DNA of 64,000 bases from Embiotoca jacksoni (lineage: Eukaryota > Chordata > Actinopteri > Embiotocidae), in assembly GCA_022577435.1 (NCBI GenBank), contig JAKOON010000004.1, positions 4,115,001-4,179,000 on the forward strand, in the 5' to 3' direction. The position numbers and the translations under genes were made by a program. Below, piece by piece: positions 14,830 through 64,000 of the stretch. Each line of letters starts with the position of its first letter. The stretch's first letter is position 1. The notes beneath the pieces are model-generated. The model ran no database searches and had not been told where the DNA came from. It saw only the letters and a list, made by a program, of their open reading frames with translations.

Positions 14830-15200
14830 CATGGCAGCTTAACAGGATGGGCTACCTTATTTTTTTCCCACTCGCATTCTCCAGAGAGAGTTGCTTTCTT
14901 TGGTTAGTTTATACAAGAGGAGTAAGATGGTTTGGCCCATAATATCTACATGGCGAGCGACGGGTCCTCTTCCGTAGAGCTTGGGATGTGGCTTAGAGCC
15001 AATCAAAGACAGTAGAGGCTGGTCTTCGCAGAACAAAATAACACAGAAGGGCTCTACGGAAGAGGACCCGTCGCTCGCCATGTAGATATTATGGGCTCAT
15101 TTTAATGAAAATAAACATTTCTCAATTTCATGTGAAACATTTTTGTTATATTTAATTTCTGAAATTAGAGCCCCTAAATCTACACACTGGTCCCTTAAAA
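14830..15200. repeat. interspersed repeat with a 46-bp inverted repeat
   Basis: The arms 14935-14980 and 15051-15096 are perfect reverse complements (46 of 46) around a 70-bp loop. The flanks (cccactcgcattctcc on the left, cctaaatctacacactggtc on the right) resemble a teleost non-autonomous element I know. Identical arms imply recent origin or gene conversion. The transcript of either strand would fold into a long hairpin. Confidence 0.65.
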
Positions 15201-15639
15201 ACTGAGCAACTTGTGTCAATAACATCGTTCACCATTGTAACCAAGCATAGACTGCATGGACATGTAAGGGAGGTGTGATGTCAGCCATATTTTTTTTTGC
15301 ACTGGAGCCAGTTTAAAGCTTTAAATTGCAGCTCATGCTTGGCACCATCTTTTCCATTTGGAGCCAAGATCTTCCAACTAAGGAGGCAGGCAGTGACTTT
15401 CACGCTCTGGAAATATGCCCTTTCACCTCAAGCGGAAGCCAACACTAATTTACATGTTGCATAACTACATTGTGGTTAAAGGCCAGGTGTCAAACATAAT
15501 CAATTACAAACCTTAAACTTACTGAAATAATGGATGACAGAGTCTTGTTGTGACTTGGTTGTGTAACACTTTACGCTACTTTCGCATTGGCTCCAGGTTC
15601 AACTACAATTTTAACAAACAAGATCAAACGTGATCATTA

Positions 15640-15815
15640 GTGAGTTTTGGAGCTGTAAATAGGCAGATTTTGTTACCTTTGTTTGCAGGCTTTAGGCTAA
15701 CATCAAGCTAAGCTAACCATCTGCTGGCTGTAGCCTTATATTAAATGGACGGACATTGAGAGTAGTATTGATCTCAACGTTTAACTCTTCATGGAAAAAG
15801 TGAGTGAGTCAAACA
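15640..15815 (+). repeat. teleost short interspersed element
   Basis: Contains aggctaacatcaagctaagc and taaccatctgctggctgtag, then ggacggacattgagagtag. I recognise these from a very abundant percomorph non-autonomous repeat. No ORF. Confidence 0.6.
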
Positions 15816-17885
15816 TCAAACTGCTGTTTAAAGATTGACAGTTTGATCAAGGACAAGTGTTTTTTATTGGTATTTTCTGTCCCTTCCAGAGATAAGCCTT
15901 TGTCTTCTTTTTTTTTTTGTGGCATCTGCTTTGCTGTTAAGTTCTCATCAGCAGATGGAGAAGTTGTTGCAAATCAAGTGGCTGTGTGAAAGACAATATT
16001 GGCATGCGGAGAGGGTGATAAACGCAAAGCGTCTTGTAAGACAACAGAAGAGAGGTACAGGATGGTACTGATTTATCAATGAATCAAAAGGGTTGATTGT
16101 GAGAGAACATTGAGTTATTTGAGAGTGTAAGAGTGATTTAACTGAGATGAATAAAGATAAAAGACAGATTGAGAGTTTTACTGGAATGTCTCCCACAAAT
16201 TTACTCCCACTCTTCCTCTCCTGCCCACGCACTCTCTGTTACCGTGACGTCCACTCTTCTTTTTTACTCCTCCGCTCAGCTGTGGAGGCGTTCTGTTCTC
16301 CTCTCATTCATACAGTGCCACGCTATTTCCATATTTCAGAGTGGACCCTGTTGCATTGAATTAAAATGCCTGTGGAGGAAGAGGAGGCAGAGGAAGAGGA
16401 AGCACCATTTTTGGCTCCATCCGAGATCATCTGATTTCCGATCATGCTGATCAGACCTCACATGAGTGCCAAACTCTGCAGATGGAATCATATTTCCAAT
16501 ATTCGTGTTGAAAAACAAGTGTGTATGCTGTACCATGCAAGTGTGCTGATCTCATTACTTGTGAGATCCGTACATTATCAATACTGGCGCTTCCGATGCA
16601 GATGGACGGCAGCTGTGAGTCTGATCTCTCTGTGCTTTAAGTTTCGCAGTTATACAGTGACATTGCAACTGATCTTGTTATTTTTGTTTCAAGTTCGGGA
16701 AAGACAATCACCGATATCTGCTCAAGCTACAACAATTATAGTCTTTATCAGGAAGAGCAGAGCGTTCCTAATGGTATAATATGTTAGTTATGTGTGCAAT
16801 ACACTGCATGTGCTATGTAACCCTTTTATTTGACATCATGACCTGGTCAGTGAATGGAGTGTCCTGTTAGGTCCGGTACAGACTAACAGTTGCAGTGCTC
16901 ATCAGTTTAAGGAAAAAACAAAACTAGGAAAACAAGTCATTTTGTCACAGATGACTGATGTCCTTGATTTAAATGCTAATGATTCTTCTTCGTGAACTTC
17001 ATATTTTATTGATGTGCTTAATACTCCAAACAAACAGTTCTGTATAGTGTGTAGTTAGTAACTTATGACACTTTGTCAAAGTTGAGATATTCTCCTCTTC
17101 AGTTGAATCATCTGCAGAGTCATCGTTTAGTCCATTCCCCCGTAGAGCTTTGACAACAACTAATTACTATAGTTTATATCAACCAGTGTTTTTTAACCAG
17201 ATATATTTCAACTTGAATAAATACTCTGTTGAAATGGCAAAGTGATAGAAGAAAAGGCACAAAACCTGAGTTATTACTCAACTAAGAGTTATCTAGTCAT
17301 TGGGATGGGGGAGCACCTTAAACCCCAAAAACTCCACACCAGAAATGAAGCCTTGGCCACATGGTCAAGCTCCAAGTTCAGATAGTAACTTTGATCAATT
17401 ACGTTTTTGTATTCACTTACCTTCACTGCACATGATACCACTTTTTTGTAATGAGGCTAAAATGAATAAATAGTTTAAATGTTAACTTGATAAAGTTAAG
17501 TAAGGGCGTCAAGTGTTGTGGGAAATATATCAAAGTCTACCTCTCACACTATTAAATGACATGTACAGCCACAGAGAGGAAGACTTAGAAGCATAAAGGG
17601 TCCATGAAGGACATAAGGTTGCTCCATGTCCTGTAAAGGAACGTCAGACCTCTCAGCACCTGATCCTCTTCCCATAAACCAGCTGGTGTGGAAAAAGGGA
17701 GGAACCTGGCATTTCAAAACAACCGCCAACGGCCCGTGTGTCGGAGCTAATAATGGAGCAACAGACCGAGAAAGACATCAGCGTTTTGGTTTTACTGTGC
17801 TTCTTCACTCAAAGTAAAAATGCACAATTACCAAAGAAGGAAAACATTATACACATTATCCAAAAACATGCACCTCAGGACTGTG

Positions 17886-17965
17886 CTGACAGGTCATCAT
17901 TGTAAATGAGAATTGGTTCTCAATTGATATTACCTGGTTAAATAAAGGTCAAATAAATAAATACA
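17886..17965 (+). repeat. LINE-type 3' tail
   Basis: tcattgtaaatgagaattgg followed by tctcaattgatattacctgg, ttaaataaaggtcaaataaa and AAATA repeats. This is the characteristic 3' end of teleost L2-like LINEs; the body has been truncated away. Confidence 0.65.
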
Positions 17966-20900
17966 CAATAATTAACAATATAATAAAAACATAATTAGTG
18001 GCATAATTAACTGCAATTAGGTCGAACAGTATGTAAAAGAAGCGGTAGTGTCTCACATGCTGAGAAAATATTTTTTTTCTAAAGACAATTAAAGCATCGT
18101 TTTCAAGGCATGCTAACAGACAGCAGGCGTTATTGGGTTTTTAGAGGAGCTTGTCGGCTCAGTCTATCATTTTCAGGCACCAAAACATCAGTTATTACGC
18201 TCAATCTTTTATAACCTTTTTCTTAATGTCATGACTTTGTCACAATTTGTAAACTCTGAGTCTATAAAGTAAAAAGGGACCTAAACCACAGCAAATAGCA
18301 TTAAGTAAAAATGCCATGTAACAGAGGTCACATGTGGCACATCTACAACTTCCACAAGTCAGTATAAGATTATTTTTTATTGCATAGTTGAGATGTTCTT
18401 GTGAGATTTTTAGTACCTCAGCTGTCTTGTCTTTCACCATTTATCATCCATTCAACTTGTACTGACTGTTGAGAACACTTTTGGTCAAAATTGGCAGAGA
18501 AATAGAAAATGTCAAATGACTGCAAGACTTACAACACTTTATGTCACTTTAAACACCAGGACAATCTTTCAGTTCTTCATATCCTCATTTTCTAACAATA
18601 TGAGCACACAGCGGTCCCTTGCTGAAGTCACACAAACTTGCGACGACTCAACTGCATTTTATCTGCAGGACAGAAATATTTTGTTTCTGGGGCAGAAACT
18701 AAAGGGAAACACGGAGCGCGCAAACCTCCACCAAGGCCACTAGTCCAAGCAAACCAGCTACTGCAACCACTACAGATGTTTTGGACATCTTTGTGGAGGT
18801 GTTACAATTGTACCGATTCTGGTTCTCCTTTATGAAATCACTGTTTCCATGTGCTCCCTAACGACTGCCTGCTATATTAAGTTTTAAGTACATGTGTATG
18901 TATCCGAGAGGATAACTGGCATAACTTTACTGCTATCGACTGGATTGGATCATGTGTGGCATTAACAGTCCGAATGCCCTGTCTTACAATGTTAATCAAA
19001 GTGAAAAGTAATTCATGGATGCACCGCATTATTCTCGATCCAGTCCAGTCTTCTTTGACCTACTTTACACCCCTTCACCAAGTTTTATGAAACTCAGGCC
19101 AGCAGTTTTTCTGTAATCCTGCTGACAAACAGACAAACCACACCAAAAACAAACCTCCCAGGCAGAGGTCGTGATTATTGGGCCAAAATAAAAACAGAAT
19201 TTCACTGGGTTTTTTTTTGGAAGAGGACAAACAGTGTTAACAAGTTGTTGAAAGTGAATGCATTTCATCCTTTCTCTCTCTCTCTCTCTCACTGTGTTTA
19301 CCTCCAATTTTAGCTACTCATGTAATCCCAGGCTATTGCAAAAATCACTGGTATGCAAAGTCTTTCAATTGTGAGTGTTTCCCCTGCATGACTTCTTAGG
19401 TTTTCTGTTGCGTGCTGTGAACTGAGCTAATCTGTATTTGGCCCAGATCAAATCAAGGGGGAGTGGTATAGGTGGTGGCCTGTGGACTTGATCCACTCAG
19501 CAGAAAGGTCAGAGTAACACAAACCTCCCCAGACATTCCCAAACTGTCAGTAAACACATGCTGGACAGCGTGACATATTAAGTACAGGAAGTTAGTCAAG
19601 GTCTTAATCTCAGTTTGACACATGTCACGTAGGTTTTTCACACTTCAGCTCTGGTCAACACGTGTTTAAAATGCTTTTTTTTTTTTTTTTTTAATTTTTT
19701 AAAATTGTAACCTCACATTAAATATATAAATTTGAATTCTAAATGTTATTACATGATCCATTTGACCTCAGTCAGTCTGTTTGCTGCTTCTATAATAAAC
19801 ATCACAGACAGGTTAATGCACCAACATAAACCCCCGGCAGTCTGAAGGGCATTGTAATTTTTAAGTCCAGTCTCAAATTAGCAGTGTTAGCAAACATCCA
19901 ATAGGATTAAGACACTTAAAGAGGTTAAATTTGTGAACTTCAAAGGCCCACAGCAAGGCTGACCACTGATCGTTACCACATGGCACTGATGCTGTGTATC
20001 TTTTTACCACTGAAGTTCAGTGATGTGGAAGCTTCATTTCAATCGATTCACATACGCTGCAACGGATTGAAGCGAAATTAACATGAAGTATTAACACAAG
20101 ATATAGGTAACTAGGCAAAACAAATAACTTTGTTTTTATATAATCTGTGATCCATTTCTAAAAGAAATAATTCAGTTATGTCCTTTACCCAGGGAATGCA
20201 GGAGAACTTGTTTTCACCGTTTACTTTATGCTCTGAAAATTCTCATACGTTATATAGAATAACCTTTTTTCATATAAATTGAATGTGATTTGAAAACTTT
20301 GACTTTTTAACTGTTAATTGTCACATTTAGAAATGTCCAATGGATGTTTTACTCAGCTTGTTAAATCAGCTAATTTTGGAACATTGTTCCCATAATGCAT
20401 CGCATCAAAGTAAAAGTTTTTCAGAAATCCTTTTTGTCTCAATTGAGAAAAGTTATATGATGGAACCTTTTTATACATGTCTCTGAGGAGTCAGACGGTC
20501 TTCTCTCTGATCAAAATTAAAAAGCTGCAAACCGCGATTTTTAAGTGGACATAGCACACAGATTTACTTTAATGAAAAATTCTGACTTGAACTAAACTAA
20601 CTTATTGAGCTTCTTTACACAGTGTTAGCAGATGAGCTGTTTTCAGTCACATCTCTTGCGCCTTTGACCAAACTGCAGATATGTTAACCTTGTCGCAAAT
20701 GATTGTGGTCATTGGGCCACGGCTCTCAGTTGTGCCTGTCATTAGACCTTTTGGCTTTTTTAGCCTGTTCTGGCCATCCAGTATGACTCCCACCTGAGTG
20801 ACCTTGCACTCCCCAGTCAGAGGTCAAAGCCTTGTCAGACATGTTTATGAAGATAGCAAGAGGGTCAAGGGCTCTGTTTGTCTGTCTGATGACAAGAGAG

Positions 20901-21228
20901 GAAACAAGGGATAGGATTCCGGTAATAAATGAAAGACGAGAGCGGAGCTGAAGAGGAGGGTGGTGGGGAGGAGGGGGGGGGGGGGTTATTTGGTTCTCTG
21001 CAGAACGTATCGATCCACTTGTGTTTTCGTGGGGTGAACGGGTTTGCTGGCCACGGTCCCGGAAGAAGTGCTGAGGTAGTGGCTGAATCACGCTGTCAAA
21101 GTGTTGTTGCAGAGGTTGCACTTAAATTATTGTTCAAGATACATTTGCTGCACGTTTTTGTCTCGTGGCAAGTAGGAGGGCTTCGTGATAATGAATCATG
21201 TGCGGCTTACTTTCAAAGTGTGCCAGTG
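17966..21228. other. intergenic DNA downstream of col4a1
   Basis: No supported gene. Holds a poly-T/A-rich tract near 19674-19705, a (CT)n patch at 19272-19290 and a G-rich tract at 20955-20986 followed by the col4a1 3' end region. Confidence 0.55.
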
Positions 21229-21244
21229 CTGCCCTCTTGTGGCA
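21229..21244 (-). promoter_or_regulatory. CTCF-type motif downstream of col4a1
   Basis: The minus strand reads ATGCCACAAGAGGGCAGC, close to the CTCF core (CCASYAGRKGGC, one mismatch). It lies about 80 bp beyond the inferred col4a1 cleavage site, where a boundary would make sense. Motif only. Confidence 0.45.
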
Positions 21245-21342
21245 TTTACAAAATACTGTAATAGAAATCTTGATATTCACAGGGAGACACACACAAAAAA
21301 AACCCACCTGTGATAAATTAATAAGAATATTCTACAAATCAT

Positions 21343-21348
21343 TTTATT
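21343..21348 (-). terminator. col4a1 polyadenylation signal
   Basis: Minus-strand AATAAA, followed 40-65 nt later by a GT-rich stretch (rc of 21270-21303, ggttttttttgtgtgtgtct) that fits a downstream element. It gives a 3' UTR similar in length to that of mammalian COL4A1. Confidence 0.65.
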
Positions 21349-22110
21349 GCATTACACAGTATGGGATGTGAAAAATATAAAATGTAGATGAAGTATCTTC
21401 TGTTCTGTCGAACTGTTAGCAAGTTTGCTTTATGCAGGCAAATACTACTAATACTGTATTTACTTCATGGGTTTCATCACAACCAGGAACAACACGCAAA
21501 CAAAAACAGGTTGCAGTCCGTGTGGAGTTATTGCTATTGCTAACTTTAACAGTGGAAAACGTTGTATCTGTCACTCTCTCTGAAAGGGACACAGGAACTA
21601 TGTTTGGGGTCCAAAAAGCTTTGTAGGGTCAACTCATGACTGAAATAATCTCTAAATGCTGTATATTAGGCAATAAAGAAAAAAACAGATATGTCTTAAG
21701 ACCTTTTAAAGCTTCTCAGACCGCATAGATGCTGTATATTTGATATGAATGTGCAACCATGACACATTGACCCTTGACTCTTATTGGAGAATACATTTTC
21801 GCACTAGATCAACAGGGATAGCAAAAGTAATTCACATATGGGAACAGTCAAGTACATGTTATGTTTAAGTATATATACATGTGCATTTCTTTGGGATCAA
21901 AGATGAGAAAGATTTGGTTCACTGAATAAGAATAAATCCTTTGACACACACTGTTAAACAAATTGTTCTGACAGAGTAAAGAAACAGAAAAGATGATTTT
22001 CTTTTTTGCCTATTTCTGTTTGTGCATTTGGTTCAGATAATGTTAACAACAGGGTTGTGCAACAATATACACACATGCCATTTCAAGCCACTCAGAGCAT
22101 TCATATATGT

Positions 22111-22133
22111 ACACACACACACACACACACACA
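22111..22133 (-). repeat. (TG)n in the col4a1 3' UTR
   Basis: Short array; TG on the col4a1 sense strand. Confidence 0.85.
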
Positions 22134-22590
22134 TACACACCTGTCAATGCTATTTCAGTGCTGTTTTGTTTGTTAACAAGGCGCTGGTTGTTACACGTTG
22201 AAACATTGATTTTGGATTTATATGGAATCTCAGATAAACTCGCGTCCAACATATTCTCATAAATCTTATAAATAAGAATGGGCTTAATAACACACAACGT
22301 AATTCAGTAATAACCTGAGGAGAGTATGTTGAACTATGTTAAAAAGGAACGCTTCATATTTACAATAGAGTGATTGGTATGTCTGTGGCAACAACATTGT
22401 GGTGGCTTAGCGAATGACGAGCGTTTGTAGCCAGTGGTAAGTCCCATCCTTTACATTAGTAGCTTAAACGAGTTATAAGGTGTGAAAAATCTATAATATT
22501 GTGTAGCTATATCTTTGAGTCACGTGGCAATGGTTGGGAAGGGAAATACAAAGAAGAGCAGAAAGGAAAAGGCAGACGAGAAAGATTCAA

Positions 22591-22597
22591 TAGCACC
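22591..22597 (-). promoter_or_regulatory. miR-29 target site, 7mer-A1
   Basis: Sense strand GGTGCTA, pairing with miR-29 positions 2-7 with an A opposite position 1. It lies about 240 nt from the 8mer site and is weaker. Confidence 0.45.
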
Positions 22598-22761
22598 TGA
22601 CTTACACAAACAGCCCTTTCAAAATGAACACCAGTTTACCAGTTTAGGGGGGATGTACTCAGTGCAGTGGTAAACCGGGTGCCTTTCCTTACAAACATGT
22701 TGTGATTGTGTGTTTCTGTATGGAGCAAAAGGGCACGTGGTCTCTGTTCTGGTTTGTAAAG

Positions 22762-22767
22762 TTTATT
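22762..22767 (-). terminator. possible proximal polyadenylation signal
   Basis: Minus-strand AATAAA about 125 nt after the stop codon. Use would keep the 8mer miR-29 site but drop the second site. No strong GT-rich element follows, so it may be unused. Confidence 0.3.
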
Positions 22768-22829
22768 CTCTGGCTGTTCTGCGACCCACATCTCTGTCCC
22801 TCCCTCGTCACACACGCCACGCAGGGAAA

Positions 22830-22839
22830 TAGCACCATC
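22830..22839 (-). promoter_or_regulatory. miR-29 target site, 8mer
   Basis: The plus strand reads TAGCACCATC, identical to the first ten bases of miR-29. The mRNA therefore carries TGGTGCTA, an 8mer site, about 55 nt after the stop. Repression of type IV collagen mRNAs by miR-29 is established in vertebrates; use of this copy is inferred. Confidence 0.7.
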
Positions 22840-22892
22840 CTTTGAAAACTGCAAGTAAAGCCATTTTAAACCGGAGGATTCTGGTTGTGGGT

Positions 22893-61798
<38,906 letters not shown>

Positions 61799-62240
61799 CT
61801 CGGCGGTGTGTTTTGTGCAGAGTACCCGCAGTCAGCCACCTGTTGTGCGCTCCTCGTCCTCTTTCTTCAGGGAACTCGAGGTTTATCGGCGGAGCACGGG
61901 CAGCACGTTTGGCTGCATCTTTGTCCGAGACGATGTGATGTGAGGTTCTGATCAATGCAACTTGGTCTTGTTTTCTGCTGCACCACACCCCCCACCCCAC
62001 TCCCACAACGACCACCCTCGCTCATGCAAACTGACTCAACCTTGCTGTTACGAACACTTTGACTTTTCTCGGTAAGGAGAGGGACTTCTCGGCACACTTT
62101 TGTGCTTTTGCAAGAATATTTGAGGAGGTTTTTGCGCCACAGGGACCTGTCGTGAAACTTTTCAGCCCGGGAGTCAGAGCATCTCTTCTCCTCGTGATAA
62201 CCATTTCCTTCACTCGCCATCGCGTCAGACTGGAGTGTCT
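61799..62240. promoter_or_regulatory. shared col4a1/col4a2 promoter region and 5' UTRs
   Basis: The two start codons diverge and are 741 bp apart (61798 minus, 62539 plus), the head-to-head arrangement conserved for vertebrate COL4A1/COL4A2. Visible elements: a C-rich CACCC-type block at 61981-62004, a perfect AP-1 heptamer TGACTCA at 62032-62038 and ATGCAAA at 62024-62030. There is no TATA box in a clear position. The region is less AT-rich than its surroundings. Transcription starts cannot be placed from sequence. Confidence 0.7.
62050..62240 (+). other. col4a2: possible noncoding first exon of col4a2
   Basis: A strong donor (gtgtct|gtaagt at 62241) has no upstream coding context. A matching acceptor, tctgcctcag, ends at 62454, so exon 62455-62576 would carry the start codon. 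Human COL4A2 also has an untranslated first exon. The left limit is arbitrary. Confidence 0.4.
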
Positions 62241-62538
62241 GTAAGTTGTGCATGTTATTACTTTGTTCATCAATTAATACGAGAAAAAAAAAAAAATCAA
62301 GATATCATTTCAAGTCAGTGAGTGTTTTCATACGTAAAAGTTTGTGAAGTAGCGCGACTTCACCACAAATACACATCTCACAGACGGGGTCTGATGTATG
62401 GACTCATGATTAACCAGTAATTATCACTACGGGGGGGGTCTCGGTCTGCCTCAGGTCGGGGAGTCATGCTGTAAAAGTGTTTCTACAAGTGGAACAGCGG
62501 CGTGGGACTTGAGTTTGCGATCCGCATGAGTTGGGACC

Positions 62539-62715
62539 ATGCAAGGACAACACAACACAGGGCAGAAGAATCTGAGGTGAGCACAGTATGCGCACGTTTC
62601 ACAGCACACGATTACCACATGATTGATTGGTCATCATTTTTACGCGGCCGCTGTCATCAACAGGCTGCTGCTTTTGTGCCTCTTCGTCGCCATCCTCGCC
62701 TCGGGAGCGCACGCA
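62539..62715 (+). CDS. col4a2: col4a2, collagen type IV alpha-2 chain, 5' coding part
   Basis: Two exons can be joined: 62539-62576 (ATG in an accATGc context, MQGQHNTGQKNL plus a split Arg; donor GAG|gtgagc) and 62664-62715 (acceptor atcaacag; LLLLCLFVAILASGAHA; donor GCA|gtaagt). The 87-nt intron and the split at Arg before the hydrophobic core mirror human COL4A2 (MGRDQRAV..RR, then WLLLGTVTVGF..VLA). The result is a normal signal peptide. Identity rests on the head-to-head position next to col4a1 and on this layout; no collagenous sequence is visible before the window ends. Weak points are the poor pyrimidine tract at 62640-62662 and an out-of-frame ATG at 62526. Confidence 0.65.
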
Positions 62716-64000
62716 GTAAGTTGTACATTTTTGCTTGTGTGAGTTTTCACTTCAAAACTGCAGCCTACTGACAGTTCATGTAAAATAAATGAAAAATAAA
62801 CCAGCGTCTGCGGGGTTGGATTGTGTTGGTTGAAGTTGCTCGGCAGACACACGCAGACCTCAGTGTTGCCAGTGGGAGTGTCTGGTTGAAGAGTTCCTTA
62901 GGAAGGGAGGGTTCTTGACTTTCATGCTGGTAAACAGCAACACAACTCAAAACTGTTTCTGACTCACGTTGCAAGTTTATTGGTTGGCGTTCACACATTC
63001 ACAGTGTGTTGTTTTACAAAATGAACCAACAGAAATGAGATATCAGGAGTATGTTGTGTTCTACTTGAACCTTTGACCTGACTTTGATGGGTGGGGTCAT
63101 GACCTCGGCAGGCAGGATGAGGTATTGTTGAGCTTTGTGGGTATACATTTGTCAAGGGGTACTCATGGGTTACAAATTATCCTCTTAACTAATTATGTGC
63201 TTAATAAGAAAGGCATGTGGTGGTATAGTTTTTGAGCTGTGATTGATTACGTATCTGTTTAAGAGACTGTTTTGTGCATAAATGAATAGAAACCAACAGA
63301 TTCCTCATATCCTGGAAAAAACAGTGAAAAAACAGAAATCTATACAGCATGCTTTTAGAAAATTTTTAGATAAGTTGAAAATGCAATACTCATGTGCCAA
63401 TTTGTCCTTTGAAAGATGGACTGGTGCATCCTTCTCACGTACTGGCCATGGAGGGATCCCGTTCTCACACCTCTCTACTGTTAAGAAATCTGGGCACAAA
63501 TCCACAATCCTCATTTGCCAAACAGAGCTTTCTAAAGTTCATCTCAAGCTAATATGAAGCTTCATCAGTTTCAGCTGGACCAATCATGTTCCAAACAGAT
63601 GTCTTTTTTAAAAAATTTTTTTTTTTTTTTTTTTATCATGCATTGCTTCTTTGTCTGCCTGTCCTTTCACTTTAACTCAGCGAGGGACACAAAACAGGGG
63701 AATCTGTCTGCAGAGTTTTTAAGGAGATAAAACTTTTCCATGGTGCAGGAAATGTCTTCACTTTAATTTATCATGTGCTTGTTGCTTCTTCTTATCTATA
63801 AATACTTAGTCATGAGGATTTTTCATGGCCTCCATCTGCTCACAGTAAAGCCAGCACACTAAAATTAGTCTTTTCAGCTTATTAACTGTTTCGTTTGGTC
63901 TTGAGAGTGCCCGTGACATAAGGCCTCAGATGTTTCTTTTGAACCATGCGTTCGCGTTTACACCGTGAATAATCGGGGGAATCACTACTTTATTGCTTCT
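62716..64000 (+). other. col4a2: col4a2 intron, no further exon seen
   Basis: No Gly-X-Y or Cys-rich 7S exon appears after the signal-peptide exon. The stretch contains a poly-T run near 63616-63635 and otherwise unremarkable AT-rich sequence; the next exon must lie beyond the edge. Confidence 0.55.

Larger units (their letters stand above)
7839..17885. other. intergenic DNA without a supported gene
   Basis: Contains dispersed repeats (listed separately), a (TG)n array at 12440-12501, an A-run at 10276-10300, a C-run near 13012-13024 and an A-run near 14016-14032. Homeobox-motif-rich sequence at 11440-11560 may be regulatory. I see no exon with both splice sites and a recognisable protein. 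Confidence 0.55.
21320..22892 (-). other. col4a1: col4a1 3' UTR
   Basis: About 1.57 kb between the TAA and the inferred cleavage point. It holds two miR-29 seed matches, a short (TG)n array in sense orientation (22111-22133), an early AATAAA at 22762-22767 and the likely main AATAAA at 21343-21348. The 3' end is inferred from motifs alone. Confidence 0.65.

Noticed and set aside
62502..62771. 89-residue plus-strand frame over the col4a2 exons
   Set aside because: It reads through the 87-nt intron in the wrong frame. The spliced frame gives a proper signal peptide.
63282..63557. 91-residue plus-strand frame
   Set aside because: No Gly-X-Y, no 7S cysteines and no known protein; probably chance or repeat-derived.

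Overview
The window is vertebrate genomic DNA, most likely from a ray-finned (probably percomorph) fish. The evidence is short introns, many long (CA)n/(TG)n arrays, several interspersed repeat families I recognise from teleost genomes, and a spliced type IV collagen gene with fish-like spacing. There are no bacterial-style genes. Most open frames in the window are chance frames, repeat-driven frames, or the antisense of collagen exons.

Layout. (1) Positions 1 to about 21,300 hold no gene I can support. The stretch carries fossil retroelements (an L2/CR1-type LINE reverse transcriptase remnant at 7.2-7.8 kb and a LINE-type 3' tail at 17.9 kb), other repeats, a perfect 46-bp inverted repeat at 14.9-15.1 kb, (TG)n arrays, and stretches that look like conserved regulatory DNA. 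(2) From about 21,320 to 61,798 on the minus strand lies the whole col4a1 gene (collagen alpha-1(IV)). I could place 52 coding exons, the exon count I recall for human COL4A1, from a signal-peptide exon at 61.7 kb, across a 19-kb first intron, to the NC1 exons at 22.9-25.3 kb. A 3' UTR of about 1.6 kb follows, with miR-29 sites and a polyadenylation signal. (3) From about 62,050 to the right edge, on the plus strand, is the 5' end of the head-to-head partner col4a2: a possible noncoding exon, a start-codon exon and a signal-peptide exon. The next col4a2 exon lies beyond the window.

The two genes share the intervening promoter region, as in other vertebrates. Their products co-assemble as the alpha1-alpha1-alpha2 protomer of basement membranes. 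Alpha1 identity, rather than alpha3 or alpha5, rests on an SMDHGFLVTRHSQT-type NC1 junction, an EVDMEHMKGEKGD interruption in exon 34 and a GLDMPGP segment in exon 32.

The main oddities are these. Exon 19 has a one-base frame break that would put a stop codon in exon 21 unless it is a sequence error. Long (TG)n tracts directly abut three acceptors and one donor, and every long dinucleotide array in the gene has TG on the sense strand. The exon 32 donor is tandemly duplicated. A hAT-like element with near-perfect target duplication sits in intron 34, and a mariner transposase fossil sits in intron 1. I found no previously undescribed gene system. The TG/splice-site arrangement is the most unusual signal.
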